Source: Halorubrum kocurii JCM 14978 (lineage in GTDB: Archaea > Halobacteriota > Halobacteria > Halobacteriales > Haloferacaceae). Taken from it: 64,000 nucleotides of DNA. Every line of letters begins with the position of its first letter. The first letter of the stretch is position 1. Of the stretch, positions 56,343 to 64,000 are shown one piece after another. Under the pieces are notes generated by a model that was given only the letters and a program-made list of their open reading frames with translations, made no database searches and was not told the origin of the DNA. Location: positions 1 through 64,000 of the forward strand of contig NZ_AOJH01000043.1 in NCBI RefSeq assembly GCF_000337355.1. The letters are read 5' to 3'. Both the position numbers and the translations under genes were made by a program.

Positions 56343-57197
56343 ATGATCGTACCCGGATCCAGCTCACAGCTGCTCGCGGCGGCGCTTGCCGAGGAGACGG
56401 GCCGGCCGCTGGCGACGCCGACCTACGACCGGTTCCCGGACGGCGAGGGGCTCGCGGCGGTCCCCGACTTCGCGGGCGACGAGGCCACGATCGTCGCCTC
56501 GACAGACGCCGACGAGGCGTGGGTCGAACTGCTCCAGCTGCAGGACGCCGTCCGCGAGGCCGGCGCCGAGCGCGTGACGACCGTGATCCCCTACATGGGG
56601 TACGCCCGACAGGACCAGTCGTTTGGCGACGGCGAGCCGGTCTCGGCGCGGGCGATGGCGCGGGCCGTCTCGACCGGGACCGACCGCGTCGTGCTCGTCA
56701 ACCCCCACGAGGCCGGCGTCGCCGAGTTCTACGACGTGCCGGTCGAGACGGTCGACGCCGCGGGCGTCCTCGCGGCGCCGCTCCCGGCCGACCTCGCGGA
56801 GCCGCTGTTCCTCGCGCCCGACGAGGGCGCGGTCGGCATTGCGGAGACGGTCCGGGACGCGTACGGCGCGGGCGAGACGGACTACTTCGAGAAGCACCGC
56901 GACCGCGACACCGGCGCGATCGAGGTGTCGCCCTCGGACGCCGCCGTCGCGGGCCGGGACGTGGTCGTCGTCGACGACATCGTCGCCACCGGGTCGACGA
57001 TGAGCGAGTCTGTGGCCGTCCTGAACGAGCGCGGCGCGGCGCGGGTGCTCGCGGCCTGCGTCCACCCCATGCTCGCGGCCAACGCCGTGACGAAGCTCCG
57101 CGGCGCCGGCGTCGACCGGATCGTCGGCAGCGACACGCTCGAACGCGGCTGCAGCGTCGTCAGCGTCGCGCCCGTCCTCGCGGACGCGCTCGAGTAG
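56343..57197 (+). CDS. prs: Ribose-phosphate diphosphokinase (PRPP synthetase)
   Basis: 284 residues, archaeal class III size. FPDGEGLAAVPDF begins the flexible region; TVIPYMGYARQDQSFGDGEPVSARA carries the ATP-binding Arg and Asp; the PRPP loop is VVVVDDIVATGSTMSES. It makes PRPP for nucleotides, histidine, tryptophan and archaeal decaprenylphosphoryl-ribose. Leaderless start inferred from the TATA box. Confidence 0.96.
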   Translation: MIVPGSSSQLLAAALAEETGRPLATPTYDRFPDGEGLAAVPDFAGDEATIVASTDADEAWVELLQLQDAVREAGAERVTTVIPYMGYARQDQSFGDGEPVSARAMARAVSTGTDRVVLVNPHEAGVAEFYDVPVETVDAAGVLAAPLPADLAEPLFLAPDEGAVGIAETVRDAYGAGETDYFEKHRDRDTGAIEVSPSDAAVAGRDVVVVDDIVATGSTMSESVAVLNERGAARVLAACVHPMLAANAVTKLRGAGVDRIVGSDTLERGCSVVSVAPVLADALE

Positions 57198-57545
57198 GTC
57201 TCCTCGGTTCCGTCGGCTTCCCCCGACTGGCGATCGGCTTCGGTGTTCCGTGCTGAATACACCGCGTGTATCTCGCACAACGCAGTGATCAGCCCCAGCC
57301 AATAGGATCGTTCAGTACAGGTGACTCACGGATCGCTCAAGACAGGTAACTCACGTACCGGTAACCCCCTGACTCTCCTGATATGTGTCAGGAACGCCGT
57401 GCGAGATACAGAGGATGGATGGAGCAAACCGACACGGTTTCTTCCAAGTTATCCGTGCTGAATCATCAGGTTAGTAGAATTGCGTATGAATCGGATAGAA
57501 ACCAAAATGATCAAAAAGGCTCTGATCAGAATAGCTATATGTCGT
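57198..57545. other. 348-bp lower-GC gap with direct and inverted repeats
   Basis: GC falls clearly here. A 25-bp near-repeat is tandem at 57305-57329 and 57330-57354. An 11-bp inverted repeat (GTATCTCGCAC / GTGCGAGATAC) sits at 57268-57278 and 57399-57409, and a 12-bp direct repeat (TCCGTGCTGAAT) at 57247-57258 and 57452-57463 encloses the whole. This could be the remnant of a small insertion. No gene supported. Confidence 0.6.
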
Positions 57546-57980
57546 ATGAATCGCCGCCCCTTCCTCCAACAATTAGCAGTTGGAGGTGCCCTCCTCACGG
57601 CCGGATGTACCGCCATTAGAGAAGAGCCGGGGCCGTTCAACTTTGGCATCGTTAACCGTCGAGAACAGTCATATCACGTCGAGTACACCCTCTGGGACGA
57701 CGCCGGTGAAATCGTTATCGACGGCTCCGTTGATATCGCACCTAGACCTCCCGATGGGGGGGAGTATACCGTGCTGGATTTCCCCGATCTCATTCGAGTC
57801 ACCAATGGTGACGAAATCGACGCTCGAATACAGATTGACGGCGAAACGTTTGAAGACACATACGAAGTGACGTGCAACAGAAGTGAGAACGCCGAAAACA
57901 ACTGGTTCTTCCAGATCCGCCACCCCGATGGGCCTACGACGAGCGAGACAGGAATGGAGTTCAATGGAAGTGAGTGTTGA
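57546..57980 (+). CDS. Tat-exported lipoprotein, lower-GC gene
   Basis: 144 residues from MNRRPFLQQLAVGGALLTAGC: Tat motif NRRPFLQQ and lipobox TAGC. The mature domain is a short beta sandwich (GPFNFGIVNRREQSYHVEYTLW, EIDARIQIDGETFEDTYEVTC) with two Cys (at EVTC and the C-terminus GSEC) that could bond. It has the same plan as the lipoprotein at 13.4 kb. Codon use is markedly less GC-rich than its neighbours, and the surrounding kilobase is A/T-richer, suggesting transfer. Confidence 0.82.
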   Translation: MNRRPFLQQLAVGGALLTAGCTAIREEPGPFNFGIVNRREQSYHVEYTLWDDAGEIVIDGSVDIAPRPPDGGEYTVLDFPDLIRVTNGDEIDARIQIDGETFEDTYEVTCNRSENAENNWFFQIRHPDGPTTSETGMEFNGSEC

Positions 57981-58244
57981 TTTTCCCTATGCGAGACGCT
58001 CTATTGGATTATCGTTCACCGGGGCCCCGTAGGCTATCACCTCATGCCGCATTCGCGCCCTGTATTCAGCAGGGGCTTGGCATCAGAAACAGTATCTGAT
58101 ATAACTCTTAGCAGTAGATTCGCAGGCGCGTTCTATCGGCTGATTCAGAGTTCAGTTAGAGAAAATAACCCCGTCCTCCTGCTGACTACACCTTCTGTAT
58201 CCACAGATCCTCTTCTCTCTTCTGGCGGATTTCGACGGAGGTCG
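57981..58244. other. 264-bp gap, no gene seen
   Basis: Remains lower in GC than the chromosome average to about 58200. Contains GAAAATAACC near 58162 and no supported frame. Nothing further recognised. Confidence 0.5.
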
Positions 58245-58802
58245 CTACTCGATCTCCCGAATCACTCGCGCCGGGTTCCCGCCGACGACGACGCGGTCCG
58301 GCACGTCTCTCGTGACGACCGCGCCCGAGGCGATCACCGCGCCGTCGCCGACCGTCACGCCGGGATTGAGCACGGCGCGCCCCCCGATCCAGACGTCGTC
58401 GCCAACCGTCACCGACTCGGCGCGCTCGCGGCCCGTCGCGCGCTCCTCGGGGTCGATCGGGTGCGTCGGCGTGTAAACGTGGACGCCCGGGCCGAGCAGG
58501 CACCGGTCGCCGAACGATATCCGGTTGGCGTCGAGGAACACGCAGCCGAAGTTCGCGAAGAAGTCGTCGCCGACGGCGACGTTGTAGCCGTAGTCGCACC
58601 GGAACGACGGATTGACCGCGGGGTCGTCGCCGACCGCGTCGAACAGCTCTCGCAGGAGCGTCTCGCGGTGCGCCGACTCCGCCTCGCTCGTCGCGCTGTA
58701 CCGCCGGGCGAGGTCGCGGGCGCGCTCCCGATCGGCGACCAGCTCGGACGCGCTCGGGTCGTAGAGCTCTCCCGCGAGCATCCGCTCCGTCTCGGTGGGC
58801 AT
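58245..58802 (-). CDS. Sugar O-acetyltransferase (maltose/galactoside type, LbH fold)
   Basis: 185 residues. N-terminal mac domain (TETERMLAGELYDPSASELVADRERARDL), then hexapeptide repeats forming a left-handed beta helix: FRCDYGYNVAVGDDFFANFGCVFLD, IGGRAVLNPGVTVGDGAVIASGAVVTRDVP. The catalytic His lies in VHVYTPTHPID. It transfers acetyl from acetyl-CoA to a sugar hydroxyl. Together with the phosphohexomutase and glycosyltransferase close by it points to surface-glycan work. Confidence 0.93.
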   Translation of the reverse strand: MPTETERMLAGELYDPSASELVADRERARDLARRYSATSEAESAHRETLLRELFDAVGDDPAVNPSFRCDYGYNVAVGDDFFANFGCVFLDANRISFGDRCLLGPGVHVYTPTHPIDPEERATGRERAESVTVGDDVWIGGRAVLNPGVTVGDGAVIASGAVVTRDVPDRVVVGGNPARVIREIE

Positions 58803-58865
58803 ACCTCACCGAACGCGCCCCGGCGGATAGCCGTTTCCGTCGGGCGGCGGCCGGGTGTCTCTCTT

Positions 58866-59264
58866 TTAAACCGCCGTCACCCACGCCCGGTAGTCGTCGT
58901 CGAGCTCGTACACCTCGCGGAACGCGCGCTCGATGAACCCCGCCACGCGGTTCGCGTCCGACCGGGCGGTGACGACGGCGTTCGTCCCCTCGGCCTCCTC
59001 CGGGCTCACCAGCTCGTCGATCCGGAACTCCGGGAACTCGCCGAGCAGGGCCTTCAGCCGGTCCAGCTCGTCGTCGGTGCAGTCGAGGACGAGCTCCGTG
59101 CCCGCGAGCTGGACCCACGGCGGCACCTCGCCGCCCTCGGTGGTGTCGCTGTCGGGGTCGGCGTCGACGGTCATCACCTCGCTCGACCGCGCGCGGTGGG
59201 CGGTCGCCGCGTCCGCGTACAGCTTCAGCCGCTCTCCCTCGGTCGCGGCGTCGAATCTGGTCAT
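58866..59264 (-). CDS. Conserved-looking haloarchaeal protein of unknown function
   Basis: 132 residues from MTRFDAATEGERLKLY. A helix with YADAATAHRARSSEVM, an acidic spacer, PPWVQLAGTELVLDCTDDELDRLKALLGEFPEFRIDEL (parts) and a C-terminal domain AVVTARSDANRVAGFIERAFREVYEL. It has no export signal or metal cluster. The ending looks like a small alpha/beta domain of regulatory type. Family not recognised. Confidence 0.75.
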   Translation of the reverse strand: MTRFDAATEGERLKLYADAATAHRARSSEVMTVDADPDSDTTEGGEVPPWVQLAGTELVLDCTDDELDRLKALLGEFPEFRIDELVSPEEAEGTNAVVTARSDANRVAGFIERAFREVYELDDDYRAWVTAV

Positions 59265-59382
59265 GCCCGCACGTCGTCGCCGCCGGCTCTTAAAAAGCCG
59301 CACCGCGGACCGGACCGGGGGGCCGGTCGTCGCGTCCGCGAGCCGTCCCTCGGCCGTCACGCCGGTTAGTTCGCCAACTCGA

Positions 59383-60726
59383 CTACTTCGCCGACTCGAC
59401 CGCAGTCTCGACGAGCGACCGCGCCGTCGAGAGCAGCGCCGACGCGTCCTCCGGGTCGCGGGCCTCGGCGGTCAGCCGAATCAGAGGCTGCGTCCCCGAC
59501 GGGCGGACCAGGAACCAGCCGTCCGCGGTCTCGACCCGAACGCCGTCGAGCGCGGTGACGTCGTCGTAGCGCTCGCGGACCAGCCCGTCGACGGCGTCCA
59601 TCGCGGCGTCTTTCGCGTCCGTCTCGACCGTCTCGCGGCGGATCGGGTACCGGTCGATCCGCGCGAGCCGGTCCGAGATCGGTTCCGCAGCGGCGAGGAC
59701 CGCGAGCTTCACCGCGGCGAGCGGGCCGTCGGGACAGAGCGTCTCCCCGGGGAAGATCCAGGCCCCGGAGGGCTCACCGCCGAACGCGACGGCGGGGTCG
59801 CGGGTCCGCTCCGCGACGTACACGTCGCCGACGCGGGTGTGAACGACCTCCGCGCCGACGGCCGCGAGGGCGTCGTCGACGGCGAGGCTCGTGTTGACCG
59901 GGGCGGCGACCCGGTCCCCGGAACCCGCCTCCTCCCGCCCGAAGAGCGCGAGCAGCAGGTCGCCGGAGACGAACTCGCCGTCGTCGGCGACGGCCATCAT
60001 CCGGTCCGCGTCGCCGTCGTGGGCGATCCCGAGGTCGGCGCCCACGGCGGGGACCGTCGCCGCGAGCGTCGTACACGTCTCCGCCGTCGGCTCGCTCGGG
60101 CGGGCGGGGAACCTGCCGTCCGGCCGGTCGTTGATCGTCTCCACGTCGACGCCGAGCTCGTACAGCGCCTCGGCGGTCACGCCGCCCATACCGTTCCCGA
60201 CGTCGACGACGACGGACAGCGAGGAGAGCTCTGCGGTCCCCGCCGACGCGTCGCGCCGGCCCGCCTCGACCAGCGCCTCGCGGTGGCGAGCGGTCGCGTC
60301 CGCCCACGTTCGGCGCGTCCCCTGCTCGTCCCACGCCGCGAGGTCGAAGTCGGCCTCGCGTATCCGCTCGGCGACGTCTTCCTGCTGTGTCGTCGAGAAC
60401 GCCTGTCCCGACGGCGTCCAGAGCTTGATCCCGTTGTCCTCCGGGGGGTTGTGCGAGGCGGTCACCACCACGCCGGCGTCGGCGTCTCGGTCGGCGATCC
60501 CCCGGGCGACCGTCGGCGTCGCCGCCAGCCCCGCGTCGACCACGTCGGTCCCGGTCTCTTGGAGGCCGGCGACGAGCGCGTCTCGGAGGGTCCGCCCCGA
60601 GTCGCGCGCGTCCCGTCCGACCAGCACTCGGTCGGCGTCCGTTCCGACGGCTCGTCCCACGTCGAGCGCGAGCGACGCGGTGATCGACTCGCCGACTCGG
60701 CCCCGGATCCCGCTCGTTCCGAACAT
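59383..60726 (-). CDS. glmM: Phosphohexomutase, phosphoglucosamine mutase-like
   Basis: 447 residues. The phosphoserine is S91 in VVVTASHNPPEDNGIK; the metal loop is AHDGDADRMM; the sugar loop is FGGEPSGAW; the phosphate site is VRPSGTQPLIRL. N-terminal MFGTSGIRGRVGE is typical of GlmM and archaeal phosphomannomutases. It isomerises hexose or hexosamine phosphates for sugar nucleotides. The exact sugar is inferred, so the symbol is tentative. Confidence 0.9.
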   Translation of the reverse strand: MFGTSGIRGRVGESITASLALDVGRAVGTDADRVLVGRDARDSGRTLRDALVAGLQETGTDVVDAGLAATPTVARGIADRDADAGVVVTASHNPPEDNGIKLWTPSGQAFSTTQQEDVAERIREADFDLAAWDEQGTRRTWADATARHREALVEAGRRDASAGTAELSSLSVVVDVGNGMGGVTAEALYELGVDVETINDRPDGRFPARPSEPTAETCTTLAATVPAVGADLGIAHDGDADRMMAVADDGEFVSGDLLLALFGREEAGSGDRVAAPVNTSLAVDDALAAVGAEVVHTRVGDVYVAERTRDPAVAFGGEPSGAWIFPGETLCPDGPLAAVKLAVLAAAEPISDRLARIDRYPIRRETVETDAKDAAMDAVDGLVRERYDDVTALDGVRVETADGWFLVRPSGTQPLIRLTAEARDPEDASALLSTARSLVETAVESAK

Positions 60727-60886
60727 GAGGTCGACAACCGTCCGAACGGATATGTAGGCGTCGACCGTTTCCGCCGGCGCCCCCGTCGATAACCCGCGGG
60801 TAACGCGCCCGCGGCCGACCGGCCGTCCCGCCGAGGCGGTTAGCCTGCGTATAGTAAGGCGTTGCGGGGCGGTCCTCTCCGACGAG
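60727..60886. promoter_or_regulatory. Divergent promoter region
   Basis: 160 bases between the mutase and the FG-GAP gene. GCGTATAGTAAGG at about 60848-60860 lies 27-39 bases before the ATG at 60887 and is the likely promoter of the plus-strand pair; GGATATGTAGG at 60750-60760 may serve the mutase. Confidence 0.4.
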
Positions 60887-62275
60887 ATGCGATTCGACCA
60901 TCAAACGATCGACGATTCTCCCCCGTGCGGGCGCCTCTTCGTGTGCGAGCCCGTCGACCTCGTCGGCGACGGCCTCCCGGACCTCATCGTCGGCGGGATG
61001 GGCGCCGAGGACCTCCCGGTGTTGGGCGACCGGTCGGTGCCGCTCGTGGGACGGCTGTTCCGGCGGCTGGAGAACAACCTCTTCTGGTACGAGAACCCCG
61101 GGCGAGGGAACCACGACGGCGACGCGGCGTGGACGCGTCACACGATCTCGTCGGCCTCGGACCTCCACGCGCTCGGCGCGACGCTCGGCGACGTGAACGG
61201 GAACGGGCGGCTCGACCTCATCGTCGGTCAGGGGTTCGGCGGGAGCGACGTCTACTGGTTCGAACAGCCCGCCGACCCGCGGGAGACGTGGACGCAACAC
61301 CTGATCGCCGACGACTTCTCGAAGTACCACGACCTCGCGTTCGGCGACGTCGACAACGACGGGGAGCCCGAGGTCGTCGGCGCGTCACAGGAGAGCGAGA
61401 CGGTCTTCTACTACGACGTCCCCGACGACCCCGCGCGCTCCCCGTGGCCGAGCGACTGTCTCACGGTCGTGAGCCGGAACACCAACGTCGAGGGGCTCGC
61501 GATCGCCGACCTCGACGGCGACGGCGACAACGAGCTCGTCGCGGGAACGGCGGTCTACCGGCAGGTCGACGGGGACGCGGCCGCCGGCGCCGGGGTCGGC
61601 GACCCCGCCCGCGACGACGCGATGGAAGCGGACGGGAGCGGGCGGGCGAACGGACAGCACGCGGTCGCCGGCGGAGACGCCGGGGGCGGCGCCTCCGTCT
61701 CCGGCTCCGAGTCGGCCGCTCCCTCCGGCCCCGCCTCCGGGGACGCGTCCGGCCCTGCCTCCGGGGACGCGTCCGACCACGCCTCCGAGGGCGCGTCCGA
61801 CGTGTCGGCCGGCTGGACCCGGGAACACGTGGTCACCGGGTGGGACTGGACGCGGGTCGCCGTCGGCGACGTGGACGACGACGGCGAGCCGGAGCTGGTG
61901 TTCGCGGAGGGCGACTCGCCGCTGCTCGGCGAGCACATGGGCCGCGTCGGGTGGTTCGACCCGCCGGACTGGGACGCGCACGTCCTCCACGACGACCTGT
62001 ACTGCCCGCACACGGTCCAGCTCGCCGACTTCGACGGCACCGGATCGCTCGACATCTACGTCGCGGAGATGGGCGCCGGGGAGAACGACGAGACCGCACA
62101 GCACGTCCTGTTCCGGAATCAGGGCGGCGGGGAGTTCAGGGAGACCGTCGTGGAGAGCGGGGTGCCGACCCACGAGGCGAAGGCCGTCGACGTCACCGGA
62201 AACGGGCGGCCCGACCTCCTCGGGAAGTCGTGGGAGCCGCACGCGCACGTCGACGTCTGGTACAATCGCCCGTAA
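60887..62275 (+). CDS. FG-GAP/VCBS repeat protein without signal peptide
   Basis: 462 residues. Several beta-propeller blade motifs with calcium-type Asp loops: DLVGDGLPDLIVGG, GDVNGNGRLDLIVG, GDVDNDGEPEVVGA, ADLDGDGDNELVAG, GDVDDDGEPELVFA, ADFDGTGSLDIYVA and DVTGNGRPDLLGK. A low-complexity insert of about 90 residues (Ala/Gly/Ser/Asp with repeated GDASGPAS) splits the propeller. There is no Sec or Tat signal at the chosen ATG. The downstream glycosyltransferase ATG is one base after this stop. Confidence 0.9.
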   Translation: MRFDHQTIDDSPPCGRLFVCEPVDLVGDGLPDLIVGGMGAEDLPVLGDRSVPLVGRLFRRLENNLFWYENPGRGNHDGDAAWTRHTISSASDLHALGATLGDVNGNGRLDLIVGQGFGGSDVYWFEQPADPRETWTQHLIADDFSKYHDLAFGDVDNDGEPEVVGASQESETVFYYDVPDDPARSPWPSDCLTVVSRNTNVEGLAIADLDGDGDNELVAGTAVYRQVDGDAAAGAGVGDPARDDAMEADGSGRANGQHAVAGGDAGGGASVSGSESAAPSGPASGDASGPASGDASDHASEGASDVSAGWTREHVVTGWDWTRVAVGDVDDDGEPELVFAEGDSPLLGEHMGRVGWFDPPDWDAHVLHDDLYCPHTVQLADFDGTGSLDIYVAEMGAGENDETAQHVLFRNQGGGEFRETVVESGVPTHEAKAVDVTGNGRPDLLGKSWEPHAHVDVWYNRP

Positions 62276-62276
62276 C

Positions 62277-63329
62277 ATGTTCCCGAACGCGACGCTCCGC
62301 GAGCGGCTGCCGATATTTAAAAGCGGACCGGCCGCCGCGGACTCGGACGCCGGCGACCGTTCCGATGCCGACTCGGACGCCGGCGACCGCTCCGCCGCCG
62401 ACGCGAGCGATCCGCTCGTCACCGTGGTCGTCACGACGTACAACCGCCCCTCGTACCTCCGCGACTGCGTCGAGAGCGTGCTCGACCAGACGTACGAGCC
62501 GATCGAGCTCGTCGTCGTCGACGACTGCTCCGACACCCCCGCGAGCGAGACGCTGGCGGGCGTCGACACCGACGCGCTGGCCGGGTACCGGTGCGTCCGA
62601 CACCGGACGAACCGCGGCGTCAACGCCGCGCGGAACACGGGCATCGAGGCCGGGAACGGGGCGTACGTCGCCTTCCTCGACGACGACGACCGATGGGTCC
62701 CGGAGAAGGTCGAACGGCACGTGGAGGCGTTCGCGGCGGCCGACGACGACGTCGGCGCCGTCTACTCGGGGATGAAGGCGATCCGCGAGGACGGCGAGAG
62801 CGAGGAGCTGCCGCCGCGGATCGACGGCGACCTGACGAAGGCCCTGCTGTGTCGGAACGTGGTCGGGTCGATGTCGGTCGTGACGGTCCGGGCCGACATC
62901 GCGGAGTCGATCCCGTTCGACGAGGAGTTCGAGGCGTGGGCCGACCTGGAGTGGCTCATCCGCGTCTCCCAACGGACCGCGTTCGTCCGGCTCCCCGAAC
63001 CGCTCGTCGTCTACGAGTACACGTCGCACGGTCGACTGAGCGACGACTTCGAGAAGAAGCGCCGCGGCTACGACAGCTTCCTCGAGCGGTTCGACGACGT
63101 CGCGGCGGCGTACGGCCGGCCCTTCCGCCGGAAGATGCGCGCGTGGGCCGCGTTCCGAGCCGGGTCGTCGGCGCTGTACACCGGTAACTACGGCGAGGCG
63201 CGCCGGCTCCTGTCCACCGCGGTCGCGCGGTACCCCTTCGAGCCGCGCTTTTTCACGTACCTGTTCGCGTCGCTGGGAGGCCGCCCCACGCACCTCCTGG
63301 CGCGCGGCATCTCCCGGTCGCTCGGGTGA
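62277..63329 (+). CDS. Family 2 glycosyltransferase
   Basis: 350 residues. After a variable N-terminus carrying a 10-residue tandem repeat (SDAGDRSDAD) the GT-A domain has VTVVVTTYNRPSYLRDCVESVLDQTYEPIELVVVDDCSDT (parts), the DxD-like FLDDDDRWVPEKVERHV and the acceptor-side VGSMSVVTVRADI. No membrane helix is present. It would add a sugar to a lipid or protein acceptor in the cytosol. It is coupled to the FG-GAP gene upstream. Confidence 0.94.
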   Translation: MFPNATLRERLPIFKSGPAAADSDAGDRSDADSDAGDRSAADASDPLVTVVVTTYNRPSYLRDCVESVLDQTYEPIELVVVDDCSDTPASETLAGVDTDALAGYRCVRHRTNRGVNAARNTGIEAGNGAYVAFLDDDDRWVPEKVERHVEAFAAADDDVGAVYSGMKAIREDGESEELPPRIDGDLTKALLCRNVVGSMSVVTVRADIAESIPFDEEFEAWADLEWLIRVSQRTAFVRLPEPLVVYEYTSHGRLSDDFEKKRRGYDSFLERFDDVAAAYGRPFRRKMRAWAAFRAGSSALYTGNYGEARRLLSTAVARYPFEPRFFTYLFASLGGRPTHLLARGISRSLG

Positions 63330-63575
63330 CCGCCCGCGGCGACATCGTCGACGTGTCGCAGCCGAGCCGACGGGCTCCGTCTCCCCGGGAGCGAACGGGG
63401 CTCGCGTGTGAGCCGAAGATCCGGGGACGGCGCCGCTCGGCGACGCCGCTCGCGCAGTTATAATCGATCGAACGAGTGTCGGACGGGAATCGGACGGGAA
63501 CCGCATAAGATTTGAACAAGAGTCGGACGGGAACCGAACAGTGCCGAGCGTGCCTCGCCGAGGCGGGCCGACGCC
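63330..63575. other. 246-bp gap with GTCGGACGGGAA repeats
   Basis: The motif (G/A)TCGGACGGGAA occurs at about 63478, 63489 and 63521, with A/T patches AGTTATAATCG (63456) and ATAAGATTTGAAC (63506) between or beside them. They could be operator repeats around a promoter. No gene supported. Confidence 0.5.
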
Positions 63576-63893
63576 TCACTCGAGCCGATCGGAGACGAAC
63601 TCCAGAAGCGTTTCGACGCGGTCGTCGCCGCGGTAGGCGACGGCCCCGCGCTCCCGGTCGAATTCGATCACCTCTGCGTCCGCCAACATCGGCAGATGCG
63701 TGTGGTGCAGTTCGATGGCGGTCTGCCCGTCGTCGGTCGGTCGGTCGCGCGATTCGATCGCTTCCGCGAGGTCGTCGACGCCGACCGCGCGGCTATCGGT
63801 CGCGTGCAGGTGGCGGAGTATCGCCCGACGCTCGGGGTCGGCGACGGCTCGGAGCAGCGTTTCGGTCGAGGCGGTCTGGGTTTCTGTGTGCAT
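63576..63893 (-). CDS. Winged-helix protein, DUF7344-like haloarchaeal regulator
   Basis: 105 residues from the ATG at 63893 (MHTETQTASTETLLRAVADPERRAILRHL). The winged-helix core is visible: helix 1 LLRAVADPERRAILRHLHAT, helix 2 VDDLAEAIES, recognition helix HHTHLPMLADAEVIEF and wing DRERGAVAYRGDDRVE. Haloarchaea have many such single-domain regulators of unknown targets. An ATG five codons earlier (MVGHRM) is possible. Confidence 0.85.
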   Translation of the reverse strand: MHTETQTASTETLLRAVADPERRAILRHLHATDSRAVGVDDLAEAIESRDRPTDDGQTAIELHHTHLPMLADAEVIEFDRERGAVAYRGDDRVETLLEFVSDRLE

Positions 63894-64000
63894 TCTGTGT
63901 CCCACCATGTTCGGACGGGACAGTCGCTCGCAGGAACATGGATACCGTACTGTTCGTTCGTGACCTGATAATGGGGGGTATTCACCTCGATCATCACACC
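63894..64000. other. Right-edge intergenic sequence
   Basis: No gene is supported in the last 107 bases. GACCTGATAATGGGG near 63961 is A/T-richer than its surroundings and may be part of a promoter for the winged-helix gene or for a gene past the edge. Confidence 0.4.

Noticed and set aside
57383..57619. 78-residue frame upstream of the lower-GC lipoprotein
   Set aside because: Overlaps the lipoprotein start in another phase and has no coding signal; likely chance in A/T-richer DNA.

Overview
The window is a stretch of a haloarchaeal main chromosome, most like Halorubrum or a close relative. The signs are very high G+C with GC-rich third positions, strongly acidic proteins, TATA-like boxes about 25-32 bases before start codons (many apparently leaderless mRNAs), an elongator tRNA-Met with an intron, and archaeal marker genes: PAN, proteasome alpha subunit, transcription factor S, pelota, RtcB with archease, CofH, archaeal HMG-CoA reductase, CheF and a Tat-biased secretome. 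Genus assignment is an inference.

Layout. 1-9.7 kb: end of an acidic protein, an MscS channel, a PH-like protein, intron-containing tRNA-Met, a cytochrome P450, a CBS protein, repeat copy A, a cupin, a YcaO protein and a TbsP-like regulator. 9.8-18.1 kb: SHMT, small membrane proteins, an ornithine cyclodeaminase homologue, pelota, a DUF4013-type membrane protein, an alpha/beta hydrolase and a thiamine-binding-like protein. 18.2-25 kb: Tat protein, RtcB and archease (tRNA splicing ligase and its activator, a natural partner for the tRNA-Met intron), a GNAT enzyme, HMG-CoA reductase (isoprenoid lipids) and CofH (F420). 25-44 kb: repeat copy B, a CARF-like regulator, an acetamidase with a zinc ribbon, M48 and M29 peptidases, a HalX response regulator, PAN, pyruvoyl arginine decarboxylase, a TetR regulator facing a flippase, an aldo/keto reductase, TFS, MutY, tRNA-Thr, an enoyl-CoA hydratase homologue and tRNA-Gly. 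44-53 kb: copies of the tRNA-Gly 3' end, repeat copy C, an overlapping thyA-folA pair, a CARDB/ABC/permease operon, the proteasome alpha subunit and a MOSC protein. 53-64 kb: HMA-like membrane protein, CheF, 2Fe-2S ferredoxin, PRPP synthetase, a small lower-GC patch with a Tat lipoprotein, then a carbohydrate-related block (O-acetyltransferase, phosphohexomutase, FG-GAP protein, GT2) and a winged-helix regulator.

Most of the window is ordinary core chromosome. No phage, transposase, CRISPR array or defence operon is visible. The most unusual feature is a dispersed intergenic element of about 300 bases, present three times (about 6.3-6.6, 25.2-25.5 and 44.3-44.7 kb) plus a fragment. Copies keep short conserved blocks, while the hairpin arms between them differ in sequence yet stay base-paired, as expected of a structured RNA or a hairpin-dependent mobile repeat. 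The tandem tRNA-Gly 3' ends, a strong TATA box at 16.17 kb with no gene behind it, an upstream mini-ORF overlapping the psmA start and several duplications that span stop codons are also worth checking. All family assignments come from reading motifs, without database searches.
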